22,953 bases of DNA, from IMG/VR virus record IMGVR_UViG_3300006751_000152, positions 1 to 22,953 of that record; one strand, written 5' to 3'. The notes beneath the pieces were generated by a model, which saw only the letters and a list, made by a program, of their open reading frames with translations, searched no databases and was not told the DNA's origin. Position numbers and translations under genes: made by a program. Positions 4,995 to 11,554 of this stretch are shown piece after piece. Each line of letters begins with the position of its first letter. Positions within the stretch are counted from its first letter, which is position 1. This stretch comes from a virus.

Positions 4995-6079
4995 TAAAGA
5001 CCTCCATTGAGAATATTAATATCCTCCTTCGTTTTTGAAGGTTTTATAAGAACTAACCATATAGGATGTTCAAGACTTTGAGATACAAGATTTCGTCTAT
5101 CTCGTTCAACATTATGAGTTGCTGAACCTTCTTTGTAAGTCCTATATGTTATAGTTTTATAAGAACCATTTTTTTGTTTTACCTCCTTATCAAATTCACC
5201 TTTAAGATGTGAACTCCAATGAGTTATTGCCATATAAACAGCAAAGAGAGTTTTTCCTAAAGATTTAATTTCCCTCTCATAAAGATACATTAGATAATCT
5301 AATTTTCTTTGAGAGATTTCCTTTCCGATTTCCTTTTCCAACAAATAAGATTTTCGTTTTCGTTGGGCAAGAGTGAATTTAAAAAAATTCATAACCCATT
5401 TATCCTCAACAGGTGTTATTCTCCATTTTTTCAAATCCTCCATACGATTTTCAAATAAGCTGATAGTCTTAACACATTTTTCTGCACTTGCAAATGTGTC
5501 AATACCAACCATATGTTTCGTTTTTTCGTGATACCATTTCTCACCACCAAAAACTAAAGTATTCAAGCACATTTCCCTAAAAGCTCCGACAAAGGCTTGA
5601 AAGCTCCAATCACCATTGACTGAATTGGCAACATCTAACCTCATGTTTACCCAATCTTCTTTTGTGTTTGTTCCAACATTGTGTCTTATGTTGTTCCAAA
5701 TAATAGTCCTCGTAGCTTTTGAACCATTTTCAAATATGCGGTCAGTAACTGAAATGTCAGATAAATCCACATCTTTTTTTTTCAGTTGTTTGGTAAAGTC
5801 TTTTACCATTTCTTTATGCGGAACTAACTTATATCTCCTTCCAACATCTCCAAGAAAATTGCCGTTATCACCACGAACTATTATTCTGCGGTTTTCAGCT
5901 TTTCTCTTTTCACCTTTCCAAGTATATTCCAATGGAATTTCCTCAATAGCAAAATCAAAGAGAGAAAAATCATCAATGTTTTTGTGTTCGTTCACATTAA
6001 CATCCTTTTCTTTATCTCTCATTATTTCGTTATTGGGTTCTTGATTTTCGGTAGTTGTAGGCTCTTGAGTTTCGTTCAT
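4994..6079 (-). CDS. DUF932 family phage/plasmid-like protein
   Basis: The start at ATG 6079 has a GGAGGT site; an ATG at 6091 is less likely. The 361-residue protein begins with about 40 polar, Glu/Asn-rich residues. The DUF932 core follows, shown by RRIIVRGDNGNFLGDVGRRY (about 64-83), a central MRLDVANSVNGDWSFQAFVG block and FREMCLNTLVFGG. DUF932 proteins are common in phages and plasmids and often highly expressed; their molecular role is not settled. It is the largest gene of the minus block, with its own likely promoter and a terminator after the following tiny gene. Confidence 0.8.
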   Translation of the reverse strand: MNETQEPTTTENQEPNNEIMRDKEKDVNVNEHKNIDDFSLFDFAIEEIPLEYTWKGEKRKAENRRIIVRGDNGNFLGDVGRRYKLVPHKEMVKDFTKQLKKKDVDLSDISVTDRIFENGSKATRTIIWNNIRHNVGTNTKEDWVNMRLDVANSVNGDWSFQAFVGAFREMCLNTLVFGGEKWYHEKTKHMVGIDTFASAEKCVKTISLFENRMEDLKKWRITPVEDKWVMNFFKFTLAQRKRKSYLLEKEIGKEISQRKLDYLMYLYEREIKSLGKTLFAVYMAITHWSSHLKGEFDKEVKQKNGSYKTITYRTYKEGSATHNVERDRRNLVSQSLEHPIWLVLIKPSKTKEDINILNGGL

Positions 6080-6117
6080 TTTTACCTCCATTGTAAAAAA
6101 TTATTAATAATATTACT

Positions 6118-6145
6118 AATATAAACAACAAAAATGGTATTGCAA
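6118..6145 (-). promoter_or_regulatory. Possible promoter for DUF932 unit
   Basis: On the minus strand TTGCAA (6145-6140) and TATATT (6123-6118) are 16 bases apart, about 35 bases upstream of the GGAGGT site of the DUF932 gene. The same TTG(C/T)A-type -35 recurs before the neighbouring units (4053-4058, 4872-4877, 3349-3354). Confidence 0.35.
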
Positions 6146-6166
6146 ATTATTTCTATTTTTTTAGTA

Positions 6167-6192
6167 ACAGGGTAGTTTGTTTAGATAGACAG
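6167..6192 (+). repeat. Inverted copy of early-region flanking repeat
   Basis: ACAGGGTAG (6167-6175) followed by TTTGTTTAGATAGACAG (6176-6192) matches the minus strand of 11709-11737 at 25 of 26 bases, apart from a 3-base gap. The two copies point towards each other and enclose the block of small minus-strand genes. This copy lies between the last gene of that block and the DUF932 unit. A shorter copy is at 8465-8479. Confidence 0.75.
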
Positions 6193-6195
6193 ATA

Positions 6196-6465
6196 TTAAT
6201 GTTCTTGAATTTCTATAAATTTAACAACTACATATTTTCCTTTAGGTATTGGGGGCAATTCAGATACAAACCTTGCACCTTCATCTAACTCATCTAAATC
6301 ATCAAATATAGTATTTCCACTAACAGATATGTATTGGGGATTGACAAATTTTTCTGCCGGTATTAACAAATAATCACCTTCATCTAGGTTTTCGTAATCC
6401 GGTGTTTTTGGCTTTGACAAATTATATTGTCTATAAGTTTGAATTGGTTTTGTTGGTCTTGACAT
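6196..6465 (-). CDS. Hypothetical protein, 89 residues
   Basis: This small acidic protein has a polar start (MSRPTKPIQTYRQYNLSKPK) and an acidic middle with two D/E-rich segments (ENLDEGDYLLIP and DDLDELDEGARF). It ends with a probable beta strand (GKYVVVKFIEIQEH). No ribosome binding site is obvious; the ATG is four bases after the upstream stop, so coupling is possible. It is the last gene of the small-gene block. The family is not recognised. Confidence 0.65.
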   Translation of the reverse strand: MSRPTKPIQTYRQYNLSKPKTPDYENLDEGDYLLIPAEKFVNPQYISVSGNTIFDDLDELDEGARFVSELPPIPKGKYVVVKFIEIQEH

Positions 6466-6469
6466 AATA

Positions 6470-6667
6470 TTATAAATCTAATTTAACCAACTGCTCGTGA
6501 ACATCTTGTCTAGTTTCGTTATCCCACTTTTCAAAATTATCCATAACAATAATATATCCTTTTCTGTATCTTTTTAATTCTGACAAAATATCTTTTTTTT
6601 CTTTTGACAAATTTTTAACACTTATGCGGTATTGTTTTAACTCCTCTTGCAATTCTGCTTTGGTCAT
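6470..6667 (-). CDS. Coiled-coil hypothetical protein, 65 residues
   Basis: The product is highly charged and helical. Residues 1-38 show heptad-like spacing (MTKAELQEELKQYRISVKNL and on), typical of a short coiled coil, and the end is KWDNETRQDVHEQLVKLDL. The start overlaps the stop of the upstream gene (TAGATGA), with GGAGG about ten bases upstream. No family is recognised. Confidence 0.65.
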   Translation of the reverse strand: MTKAELQEELKQYRISVKNLSKEKKDILSELKRYRKGYIIVMDNFEKWDNETRQDVHEQLVKLDL

Positions 6668-6957
6668 CTAGGCGATACCTCCACCTTATATCCGTGTTTT
6701 CCATATGTGAAAATGTATGCATGTTTTCCGGAATGTAATGTTTTGATTTTGTTGAGATTAACATTTCTATACTGCTGTATTCCGACATCATATACTATTA
6801 GATATTTGCTGTCATCTGTTGTTCTTAACTTTTGATTCTCGTTCATAATCTTTCCTTGTAGCTGACGAATTGTGCCATCTTTTTTTTCAAACCAAATTGT
6901 AAAAAATTTCGTTTCTACATTTCTTTTGATGAATTTAGCAAGTGCGATTGTGTCCAT
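6664..6957 (-). CDS. WYL_2/Sm-like SH3-barrel protein (probable)
   Basis: This 97-residue protein has the pattern of the small phage WYL_2 (formerly DUF2693) family: FTIWFEKKDGTIRQLQGKI (about residues 19-37), then YLIVYDVGIQQYRNVNLNKI (about 52-71), then an aromatic C-terminal strand (HAYIFTYGKHGYKV). Members are predicted Sm-like beta barrels and are common in marine phages; their role is unknown, with nucleic-acid binding suspected. The call is by motif and could be wrong. The start shares one base with the upstream stop. Confidence 0.6.
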   Translation of the reverse strand: MDTIALAKFIKRNVETKFFTIWFEKKDGTIRQLQGKIMNENQKLRTTDDSKYLIVYDVGIQQYRNVNLNKIKTLHSGKHAYIFTYGKHGYKVEVSPR

Positions 6958-7127
6958 TATGCAAATATATCCTCAATAATATCAATAAAAGTATCTTTAT
7001 TCCCAATCCAACAAGTTCCACCTTTTAATATTTTTGGGCAAGTTTGTGCCTCGTGTATAAAACTATAATAGTGGCTGTCATATATTCCACTACCTTTCCA
7101 TTGTGATAAAAAAGTTTTTTCGTTCAT
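6957..7127 (-). CDS. Hypothetical protein, 56 residues
   Basis: This short gene starts at ATG 7127, overlapping the upstream stop (ATGA), and its stop shares a base with the next start (TAATG). The product contains WKGSGIYDSHYYSFIHEA, a KILKGGTCWIG segment with two cysteines nearby (C30 and C39), and an acidic end (DIIEDIFA). No family is recognised. The tight overlaps on both sides are the main evidence that it is translated. Confidence 0.6.
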   Translation of the reverse strand: MNEKTFLSQWKGSGIYDSHYYSFIHEAQTCPKILKGGTCWIGNKDTFIDIIEDIFA

Positions 7128-7459
7128 TTCTTTTTACTCCTCTTGTATTTTTTATATAACCTATCAGCCTGTATGTTGGATTTGCCGGAAGATGTCCATA
7201 TCTTTTTTTCACCTTTACTTGTTTTATGAGTATATAATTCGTGAGTAAAATATTCTAATCCGGTTTTGATTAGCTCCTCACAACTATCTATTATCTCTTT
7301 TGGTGCTTGTAACTCCATTAACTTTGCTAGTCTTGTAAATCTTTCTCCTAATTTTCTAGCATGTATCATTACATAAAGCTCCGGTTCTGTCCATTTTTTT
7401 TGTGGCTTTTCAATAACTCCGGATTTCTCTAGCTTTTCTCTAAAAGTTTTATATTTCAT
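7124..7459 (-). CDS. Hypothetical protein, 111 residues
   Basis: This basic, mostly helical protein has WTEPELYVMIHARKLGERF (about residues 23-41) followed by a leucine-rich helix (TRLAKLMELQAPKEIIDS), and ends KKYKRSKKK. It has no signal or membrane segment. Both gene ends overlap neighbours by four bases (ATGA). The family is not recognised. The basic tail could contact nucleic acid, which is inference. Confidence 0.65.
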   Translation of the reverse strand: MKYKTFREKLEKSGVIEKPQKKWTEPELYVMIHARKLGERFTRLAKLMELQAPKEIIDSCEELIKTGLEYFTHELYTHKTSKGEKKIWTSSGKSNIQADRLYKKYKRSKKK

Positions 7460-7587
7460 TTTTCTTCTATATCCTTTTTATAACAAGATGAGCATAGTAA
7501 TTCGTTGTCAGATGTTTCAATTAATTTATCTTCGTCCTCTACACAATCACATTTATCACATGGTATTTGATATTTAATACTATTCAT
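7456..7587 (-). CDS. 43-residue CxxC zinc-ribbon peptide
   Basis: ATG at 7587 starts a 43-residue protein with two CxxC knuckles, C10-x2-C13 (plus C15) and C32-x2-C35, the layout of a minimal zinc ribbon. The rest is acidic (VEDEDKLIETSDNE). Its stop overlaps the next start (ATGA). Such peptides in phages may bind host transcription or translation factors; here that is only inference. Confidence 0.6.
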   Translation of the reverse strand: MNSIKYQIPCDKCDCVEDEDKLIETSDNELLCSSCYKKDIEEK

Positions 7588-7596
7588 TTTTTTATA

Positions 7597-7827
7597 TTAA
7601 ATCAATACAATCTTTTCTGTTTTTGCATTGTGGATTTCCCAATTAAATATTTCGCATAATTCTTGTAATGAAAGTTTTTTAAATTTTTTGTAATCTTTTG
7701 GTTCATCTGTATAGAATTCATTATCGTGTTCATTTAATAAAAATTTCTTAATATTTTTTAAAGATTTAAAAGTAAAATCTTTACCATAATATTTCTCGTT
7801 TAAAATATCCCAAAGTTTATATTTCAT
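7597..7827 (-). CDS. Hypothetical protein, 76 residues
   Basis: The start ATG at 7827 was preferred because it lies four bases after the upstream stop; an in-frame ATG at 7878 would extend 47 bases into the upstream gene. The product is Lys-rich (KYKLWDILNEKYYGKDFTFK) with an IFNWEIHNAKTEKIVLI C-terminal end. The middle (LKNIKKFLLNEH, KKFKKLSLQELCEIF) looks helical. No family is recognised. Confidence 0.6.
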   Translation of the reverse strand: MKYKLWDILNEKYYGKDFTFKSLKNIKKFLLNEHDNEFYTDEPKDYKKFKKLSLQELCEIFNWEIHNAKTEKIVLI

Positions 7828-7831
7828 CTTT

Positions 7832-8248
7832 TTAGAAACTTGCATAAAACTCGCAAGATTTACCCTCCCTCTCCTCAATCTTTTCGGCTAATTCAACAAA
7901 GTCAATAAAAGATTTTTGAGCTACTTTTATATCTTTGTCAGTAGCCTCTTTATAATTTGATTTATATCGTTCAGCAACTAATTCAAGAGTTTCCGGTAGT
8001 CGTTTTCTTAACAGCTTTGCCGGTATGAACACTTTAATCTCATATTCCACTCCTTCATCTCTACCACTTAAATCACCTAATACATTACCTATTTCAAAAC
8101 ACTCTTTTAATAAATAGTGTGTTGCATATGGTGAACCATGATAAGCCTCTCGCAAATATCCTTTATCTCCGGCTGTAATATCAAAACCTTGTCCACTATC
8201 ATTTCCATTTAAGTCTTGAGCTGTTTGATTATAACAATCTATTCCCAT
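7832..8248 (-). CDS. Conserved-looking phage protein, MGIDCY...GYLREAYHG
   Basis: This 138-residue protein has a distinctive N-terminal half (MGIDCYNQTAQDLNG, then a GDKGYLREAYHGSPYATHYL block). The pattern GYLREAYHG is familiar from small phage proteins of unknown function. The C-terminal half is a charged helix (ETLELVAERYKSNYKEATDK and DFVELAEKIEEREGKS). There are no metal-binding or catalytic motifs that I can name. It is one of the longer genes in the early-type block. Confidence 0.7.
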   Translation of the reverse strand: MGIDCYNQTAQDLNGNDSGQGFDITAGDKGYLREAYHGSPYATHYLLKECFEIGNVLGDLSGRDEGVEYEIKVFIPAKLLRKRLPETLELVAERYKSNYKEATDKDIKVAQKSFIDFVELAEKIEEREGKSCEFYASF

Positions 8249-8253
8249 TTTTT

Positions 8254-8424
8254 TTATGCCTTCCTTTTGTTTAAAAATTTTTCTACTTGTTGGAAACTTT
8301 GGTCATCTAGTTTTTTTATTTCAGTTTCAAAATCTCGGTGCATTGATTCTGTATCAAAACTTTTAACTCCATTTTCATCAGTAGAATAATAAATTGGTAT
8401 TTTTAAAAATTTAATCATAACCAT
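8254..8424 (-). CDS. Hypothetical protein, 56 residues
   Basis: The frame starts at ATG 8424 (a second ATG is at 8418) without a clear ribosome binding site. The product has a hydrophobic start (MVMIKFLKIPIYY) followed by a charged helical region (STDENGVKSFDTESMHRDFE and on). It ends right before the gene at 7832-8248. It lies just downstream of the repeat at 8465-8479, which may be a regulatory site for it. Support is moderate because the gene is short and the start is weak. Confidence 0.5.
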   Translation of the reverse strand: MVMIKFLKIPIYYSTDENGVKSFDTESMHRDFETEIKKLDDQSFQQVEKFLNKRKA

Positions 8425-8464
8425 AAAGTTAGTGTTAAAAATTTTTTCTGCAATAATTATTTTT

Positions 8465-8479
8465 TGTCTATCTGAACAA
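8465..8479 (-). repeat. Short copy of TTGTTCAGATAGACA element
   Basis: On the minus strand this reads TTGTTCAGATAGACA and continues AAAAATAATTATTG. The copy at 11710-11724 continues GAAAATAATTCTTG, so the similarity covers about 29 bases with three differences. The CTACCCTGT half of the full element is missing here. It lies in the gap before the gene at 8254-8424. Confidence 0.65.
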
Positions 8480-8482
8480 CTT

Positions 8483-8788
8483 TTAATAAAGTAACTGCTT
8501 TTTCAATTTATCATAACTTTCTTCAAATGTTGGGGATTTATCATCATCATCAAGTTTCGTCAGTATTCTAGTAGATATATCAAAATCATCATATGACTTG
8601 ACAATTTTATCACTGACAAGTTTACTGACAAATTTATCAAGAATTCTTTTGACAAATTTTTCCACTTGGTTATCTGCAAGTTCTGGTTTTTGAGCTTTTG
8701 ATATAACTGACAAATTTAGGGTGATTTTTTTCTTAACCAAATATTTATCAAATACTATTTTTGGGGTTTTGTTTTTTTCTACTTTCAT
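8483..8788 (-). CDS. Hypothetical protein, 101 residues
   Basis: The start at ATG 8788 has an AAAGGAG site. The protein is Lys/Asp-rich and helical, with a repetitive core (KFVKRILDKFVSKLVSDKIVKS, around residues 46-66). No metal-binding or membrane feature is visible. The plus strand under this gene is unusually rich in TGACAA (at least five sites), which comes from Val GTC codons in Lys-Phe-Val contexts. No family is recognised. Confidence 0.65.
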   Translation of the reverse strand: MKVEKNKTPKIVFDKYLVKKKITLNLSVISKAQKPELADNQVEKFVKRILDKFVSKLVSDKIVKSYDDFDISTRILTKLDDDDKSPTFEESYDKLKKQLLY

Positions 8789-9059
8789 TTTTTCTCCTTT
8801 CAAATTCCTGTGCCATAGTTTCTGAAAATTTATATGTCATTGACAAAGTTTGTTCATCTATGCAAAGAACAATTTTCCAATCATATGACTTTCCTGTTTT
8901 ATCAAATTCTTCCTTTATTATTTGTATGACATTTTTCGGAATAGCTTTCTGACAATATTCGTGTGATATATAATTGTTGTTTATATGAGCAACAAAAGTA
9001 TTACTCTCTATTGCCGGATTAGTTCCAATCAATGAAAAAAGAATTGACATCTTTATCAT
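8748..9059 (-). CDS. Hypothetical, possibly exported protein
   Basis: The product is 103 residues if ATG 9059 is used, or 100 from ATG 9050. Its start (MSILFSLIGTNPAIESNTFV) is weakly signal-peptide like. The body has two cysteines (YCQKAIPK and WKIVLCIDEQ) and ends in a basic tail (FERRKNESRKKQNPKNSI). Its 3' end overlaps the next gene by 41 bases, and its start overlaps the upstream stop (ATGA). Export with a disulfide is possible but not shown. Confidence 0.6.
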   Translation of the reverse strand: MIKMSILFSLIGTNPAIESNTFVAHINNNYISHEYCQKAIPKNVIQIIKEEFDKTGKSYDWKIVLCIDEQTLSMTYKFSETMAQEFERRKNESRKKQNPKNSI

Positions 9060-9229
9060 CTTTTAATACTCCTCTTGACAAATTTAACTGCTAACTCAAA
9101 TGCCTGTTCGTGTGTATCAAAAGCATTGTTCCCTTTTTTATCAGATAAATATGTATCTGCTGTTTCGTCATATGCCATAAAAGAACCAACACTTTTTTTA
9201 GTTCCCTGTGTCTTAATTACTTTGTACAA
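9056..9229 (-). CDS. Hypothetical protein, about 57 residues
   Basis: The stop at 9056 overlaps the next start (ATGA). The C-terminal part is clear: MAYDETADTYLSDKKG, then AFDTHEQAFELAVKFVKRS, beginning at an in-frame ATG at 9178 (40 residues). A TTG at 9229 with GAGGAAAA just upstream would extend the frame into the end of the preceding lipoprotein gene and looks plausible. The exact length of the T-run near 9194 decides whether that extension is in frame. No family is recognised. Confidence 0.5.
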   Translation of the reverse strand: MYKVIKTQGTKKSVGSFMAYDETADTYLSDKKGNNAFDTHEQAFELAVKFVKRSIKR

Positions 9230-9528
9230 TTTTCCTCGCTGACATTTATTGTATTGCTAGTACCATCAACATTTTTTTGAGAGAACCATACAAAAGATTT
9301 ATCACCTTCTTTACTGCATTTCCAACCAAAATAAGTATCATATTCTACAATGCCGGTTTTGTCTATCCAAGCAAGAGAATTATCTGTTTGGTCTATTTGA
9401 TTTTGTGCTGAAAAAGAAGCAACAGGTATGTCAGAATTTACAATGTCCTGCTTTAAAGATGTACAAGAAGTTATTGTTAATACTGACAAAATTACTAGTA
9501 GCTTACTCGGTGTCGCTAGGTTTACCAT
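9217..9528 (-). CDS. Probable lipoprotein, 103 residues
   Basis: The start ATG at 9528 has GGAGG six bases upstream, better than the TTG/ATG pair at 9555/9552. The N-terminus is a classical lipoprotein signal: VNLATPSK, a hydrophobic core LLVILSVL, then TITSC with the lipid-accepting cysteine at residue 22. The mature part is polar, with aromatic residues and two more cysteines (FGWKCSK and EENCTK) that could form a disulfide. Phage lipoproteins expressed early can act in superinfection exclusion; that role is inference. Confidence 0.7.
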   Translation of the reverse strand: MVNLATPSKLLVILSVLTITSCTSLKQDIVNSDIPVASFSAQNQIDQTDNSLAWIDKTGIVEYDTYFGWKCSKEGDKSFVWFSQKNVDGTSNTINVSEENCTK

Positions 9529-9802
9529 CAGTTGCCTCCATTTTCTTTTCATCAAATTGTGCTGTTTTCTTATCTATTATTTTATCCATTATTTGATTTG
9601 CCTTTTCTATTTTCTCTTGTTTAAAGGCAAGGTCTTGTATCATTGTAACAGCTTGAGCTAACAGCTCCTTCGTTTCTTTTTGCATTTTACTTATATCAAT
9701 AGCTGTTCCAAATTTTACTCGTGCCTTGTTTTCCTTCGTATTATTATATTCTAAATCCACAAAGTATTGTGTAATTTCGTTTATCGCATCAGTATACCAC
9801 AT
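9503..9802 (-). CDS. Helical hypothetical protein, 99 residues
   Basis: The start at ATG 9802 has AAAAGGAAC upstream; the longer frame from 9862 lacks one. The product is largely helical and charged. MWYTDAINEITQYFVDLEYN is followed by a long Lys/Glu/Gln-rich helix (about residues 35-85, KMQKETKELLAQAVTMIQDL and on), probably a coiled coil. Its end overlaps the lipoprotein gene by 26 bases. No family is recognised. Confidence 0.65.
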   Translation of the reverse strand: MWYTDAINEITQYFVDLEYNNTKENKARVKFGTAIDISKMQKETKELLAQAVTMIQDLAFKQEKIEKANQIMDKIIDKKTAQFDEKKMEATDGKPSDTE

Positions 9803-9870
9803 TGGTTTGTTCCTTTTTAAAAGTAATGTGGCTGAAAGAAAAATGCCCTTTCTTAACCACAATATAGTTG

Positions 9871-10065
9871 TTAATCAGAATCTTCTGCATCATCATCATC
9901 TGCATCTGCATTGTTATCCTCGTCAGCATCAGCATCAGAATCTTCCGCATCATCTTCTGTTTCATCTGCATCACCGTTTTCGTCAGCACCATCGCTGTCG
10001 TCATCAGCTTTTGCAGTATCGCTAGAACCAAAAAGCAGTTCTTTTTCATAGTCTATTACTTCCAT
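9871..10065 (-). CDS. 64-residue, half-acidic low-complexity protein
   Basis: ATG 10065 directly follows AGGAGGTAAT. After MEVIDYEKELLFGSSDTAKA, the rest is almost only Asp, Glu, Ala and Asn; 32 of 64 residues are acidic and only two are basic. The DNA shows a GATGCTGA/GCAGAT-type repeat, so length may vary by slippage. Such proteins can mimic DNA or sequester basic proteins (anti-restriction, inhibitors of DNA-binding proteins), or they may be simple low-complexity products. No family is recognised. Confidence 0.65.
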   Translation of the reverse strand: MEVIDYEKELLFGSSDTAKADDDSDGADENGDADETEDDAEDSDADADEDNNADADDDDAEDSD

Positions 10066-10108
10066 ATTACCTCCTATTAATAAGCGGTTAAAAGTAAACA
10101 TTAAAACC

Positions 10109-10531
10109 CTACTTGATTTCAAAAACATTGTCAAGGTCTTTCCTTTCTGCTCGGTAATCAAAATATTTTCGTTTCAATTCATAAATACCTTTTTGAAATT
10201 TTTGCATCACTACTTTTAGTTCTTTTTCCTTTCCCTCTTTTTTAATTTTTGTGTCCATCTGAACAAATATTTTATCCATCTTATCTATTGTTGTTCGTAA
10301 TTTTTCAACCAAACTAGTTGCACATTTCAAAGATTTATATGTATTCATTTTTTCTGCAACCTCAAATTTAATTGTAGATTGTAATGCTGATATTTTATTT
10401 CGTTCCTCCATCAATAATCTATTAGCAACAGAATGAGATTCTTGATGATGAACAATTTCATCTTTTAAACTTTCTATTTTTTCCTTCAAATAAAAAGTGT
10501 CGTGTATGTCCATTCGGCTATCTATTGTCAT
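10109..10531 (-). CDS. Long coiled-coil hypothetical protein
   Basis: The 140-residue product is almost entirely charged helix with heptad-like leucine spacing (LKEKIESLKDEIVHHQESHS, LLMEERNKISALQSTIKF and on), a strong coiled-coil pattern. The C-terminal third is basic (FQKGIYELKRKYFDYRAERK). The start ATG follows GGAGGAGAA. The stop/start overlap with the upstream gene is ATGA. It is probably an oligomeric structural or adaptor protein; the family is unknown. Confidence 0.7.
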   Translation of the reverse strand: MTIDSRMDIHDTFYLKEKIESLKDEIVHHQESHSVANRLLMEERNKISALQSTIKFEVAEKMNTYKSLKCATSLVEKLRTTIDKMDKIFVQMDTKIKKEGKEKELKVVMQKFQKGIYELKRKYFDYRAERKDLDNVFEIK

Positions 10532-10710
10532 TTCTCCTCCACTATTACATTATGTATTTTCAAATATTTCACCATCAATTCAACCGCATCTAATCTACAA
10601 GTCCTACAAGGTAATCCGGTATCATTAATATCACAAGTTAATTGATACCTTATTTTATCGCCTAGCTTGACAAGTTTCTTTATTTCTGTTTTTGACAATA
10701 TATCAGCCAT
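10528..10710 (-). CDS. Hypothetical protein, 60 residues, two near CxxC
   Basis: The ATG at 10710 is preceded by GGAGAAGA; an ATG at 10728 is in frame but inside the binding site region. The product begins MADILSKTEIKKLVKLGDKI, then YQLTCDINDTGLPCRTCRLD with CxxC (C38 and C41) plus C26, and a helical end. A small metal-binding fold is possible but incomplete. It overlaps the next gene upstream by eight bases. Confidence 0.6.
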   Translation of the reverse strand: MADILSKTEIKKLVKLGDKIRYQLTCDINDTGLPCRTCRLDAVELMVKYLKIHNVIVEEK

Positions 10711-10927
10711 CTTCTTCTCCACCTCCATTAATTTTTCCGGATGCCTCTACTCGTCTTTTTAAAGAGAGACTTTTTATAACCTGTTTTCTATATTCTTTAA
10801 AACTGATATTTCTATTTTTTCCATGTCGTAAATCATCAACAAATTCTTCAACCAAATCTTCTGTAAATTGTTCATCTAGTCTTTCTAATTCATCTACAAA
10901 TTTACTCGCATCTTTTTTATCTATCAT
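10703..10927 (-). CDS. Hypothetical acidic protein, 74 residues
   Basis: The product is charged and helical (MIDKKDASKFVDELERLDEQ and FTEDLVEEFVDDLRHG), with a basic mid part (FKEYRKQVIKSLSLKRRVEA) and a glycine-rich acidic end. The first 11 bases of the gene overlap the end of the upstream gene. Exactly the same 11-base overlap occurs at the next junction (11086-11096), a sign of local duplication. No family is recognised. Confidence 0.65.
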   Translation of the reverse strand: MIDKKDASKFVDELERLDEQFTEDLVEEFVDDLRHGKNRNISFKEYRKQVIKSLSLKRRVEASGKINGGGEEDG

Positions 10928-11096
10928 TTTTCTCCTTTTTTAAATTCTTCAAAACTATATCTGTTCTATCATCAATAATAATATCTTTAGAATAATCATC
11001 TAAATCTATTACTTGATAAGTATAATCTTTTGATAAATTATCTACATCAACAACTACTCCACCCATAACAGTTATTTCTATTTTTTTATCTATCAT
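10917..11096 (-). CDS. Small phage protein with MGGVVVDV motif
   Basis: This 59-residue gene begins MIDKKIEITVMGGVVVDVDN (residues 1-20), then YTYQVIDLDDY, with an Asp/Ile/Lys-rich end (...NDR). A pattern of beta strand, MGG-V-V-DV and Y-x-V-D-x-D is familiar from short phage proteins of unknown function. The start shares the sequence ATGATAGATAA with the next gene, and the end overlaps that gene by 11 bases. The function is unknown. Confidence 0.65.
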   Translation of the reverse strand: MIDKKIEITVMGGVVVDVDNLSKDYTYQVIDLDDYSKDIIIDDRTDIVLKNLKKEKNDR

Positions 11097-11214
11097 TCTT
11101 TATCCTTGTTTTTTCTCGGTCTTTAAATTCTAAAAAAGACACACTCCAATTTGATTCCTCTCGCAAGGTTTCAATGTAGTCCTCTAATAATCTGTCCTCT
11201 TGTTCTCTATTCAT
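11086..11214 (-). CDS. 42-residue hypothetical protein
   Basis: This highly charged short protein begins MNREQEDRLLEDYIETLREE (residues 1-20) and ends KDREKTRIKNDR. It is probably a single long helix. The start overlaps the upstream stop (ATGA) and the end overlaps the next gene by 11 bases, so coupling is likely. The plus-strand frames here show no competing gene. No family is recognised. Confidence 0.55.
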   Translation of the reverse strand: MNREQEDRLLEDYIETLREESNWSVSFLEFKDREKTRIKNDR

Positions 11215-11372
11215 TTTTTTATTATCTTTCTGTGTTTTAATAATTCTTGTATCTCATTAAAAGAATATACTTTATTTTTATATTCAAATTCCATTGGATA
11301 ACATTTAAAGTGTTTTAAATGGTCTATTACATAATCCAAAAGATTTTTAATCAAAAGTTTTTTGTTATTCAT
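11211..11372 (-). CDS. 53-residue hypothetical protein
   Basis: The product is basic and helical: MNNKKLLIKNLLDYVIDHLK, then HFKCYPMEFEYKNKVYSFNE, then IQELLKHRKIIKK. Both ends overlap neighbours with ATGA. There is one cysteine and no membrane segment. No family is recognised. The tight four-base overlaps are the main support. Confidence 0.55.
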   Translation of the reverse strand: MNNKKLLIKNLLDYVIDHLKHFKCYPMEFEYKNKVYSFNEIQELLKHRKIIKK

Positions 11373-11554
11373 TTTACTTTCCTCTCTCTAAATTTCTCTA
11401 GTTTTTTCTTTACCTTCAATCTCCTTTTTACACAAAATAATTCAATATCTTGTAAGGTTGATATTTCAGTTAGCATTCCAATTTCATCACCAAAATCACC
11501 TATTCCAAAACTAACTAATGTATCTTTTTCGTCTTTTTTTAATCCTTTTATCAT
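11369..11554 (-). CDS. 61-residue hypothetical, first gene of minus block
   Basis: The product is MIKGLKKDEKDTLVSFGIGD, then FGDEIGMLTEISTLQDIELF, then a strongly basic end (KRRLKVKKKLEKFRERKVK). No Shine-Dalgarno sequence is visible before ATG 11554. It is the first gene after the divergent control region, so its leader of roughly 200 bases may be regulatory. The acidic front and basic rear could bind a partner protein or nucleic acid. No family is recognised. Confidence 0.6.
   Translation of the reverse strand: MIKGLKKDEKDTLVSFGIGDFGDEIGMLTEISTLQDIELFCVKRRLKVKKKLEKFRERKVK

Noticed and set aside
5616-6044. 142-codon plus-strand frame
   Set aside because: It is antisense to the DUF932 gene; its Ser/Phe/Leu-rich composition is the shadow of Lys/Glu codons.
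9726-10025. His-rich plus-strand frame and Met-rich minus frame near the acidic gene
   Set aside because: Both are other frames of the GAT/GCA repeat that encodes the acidic protein, which has the ribosome binding site.
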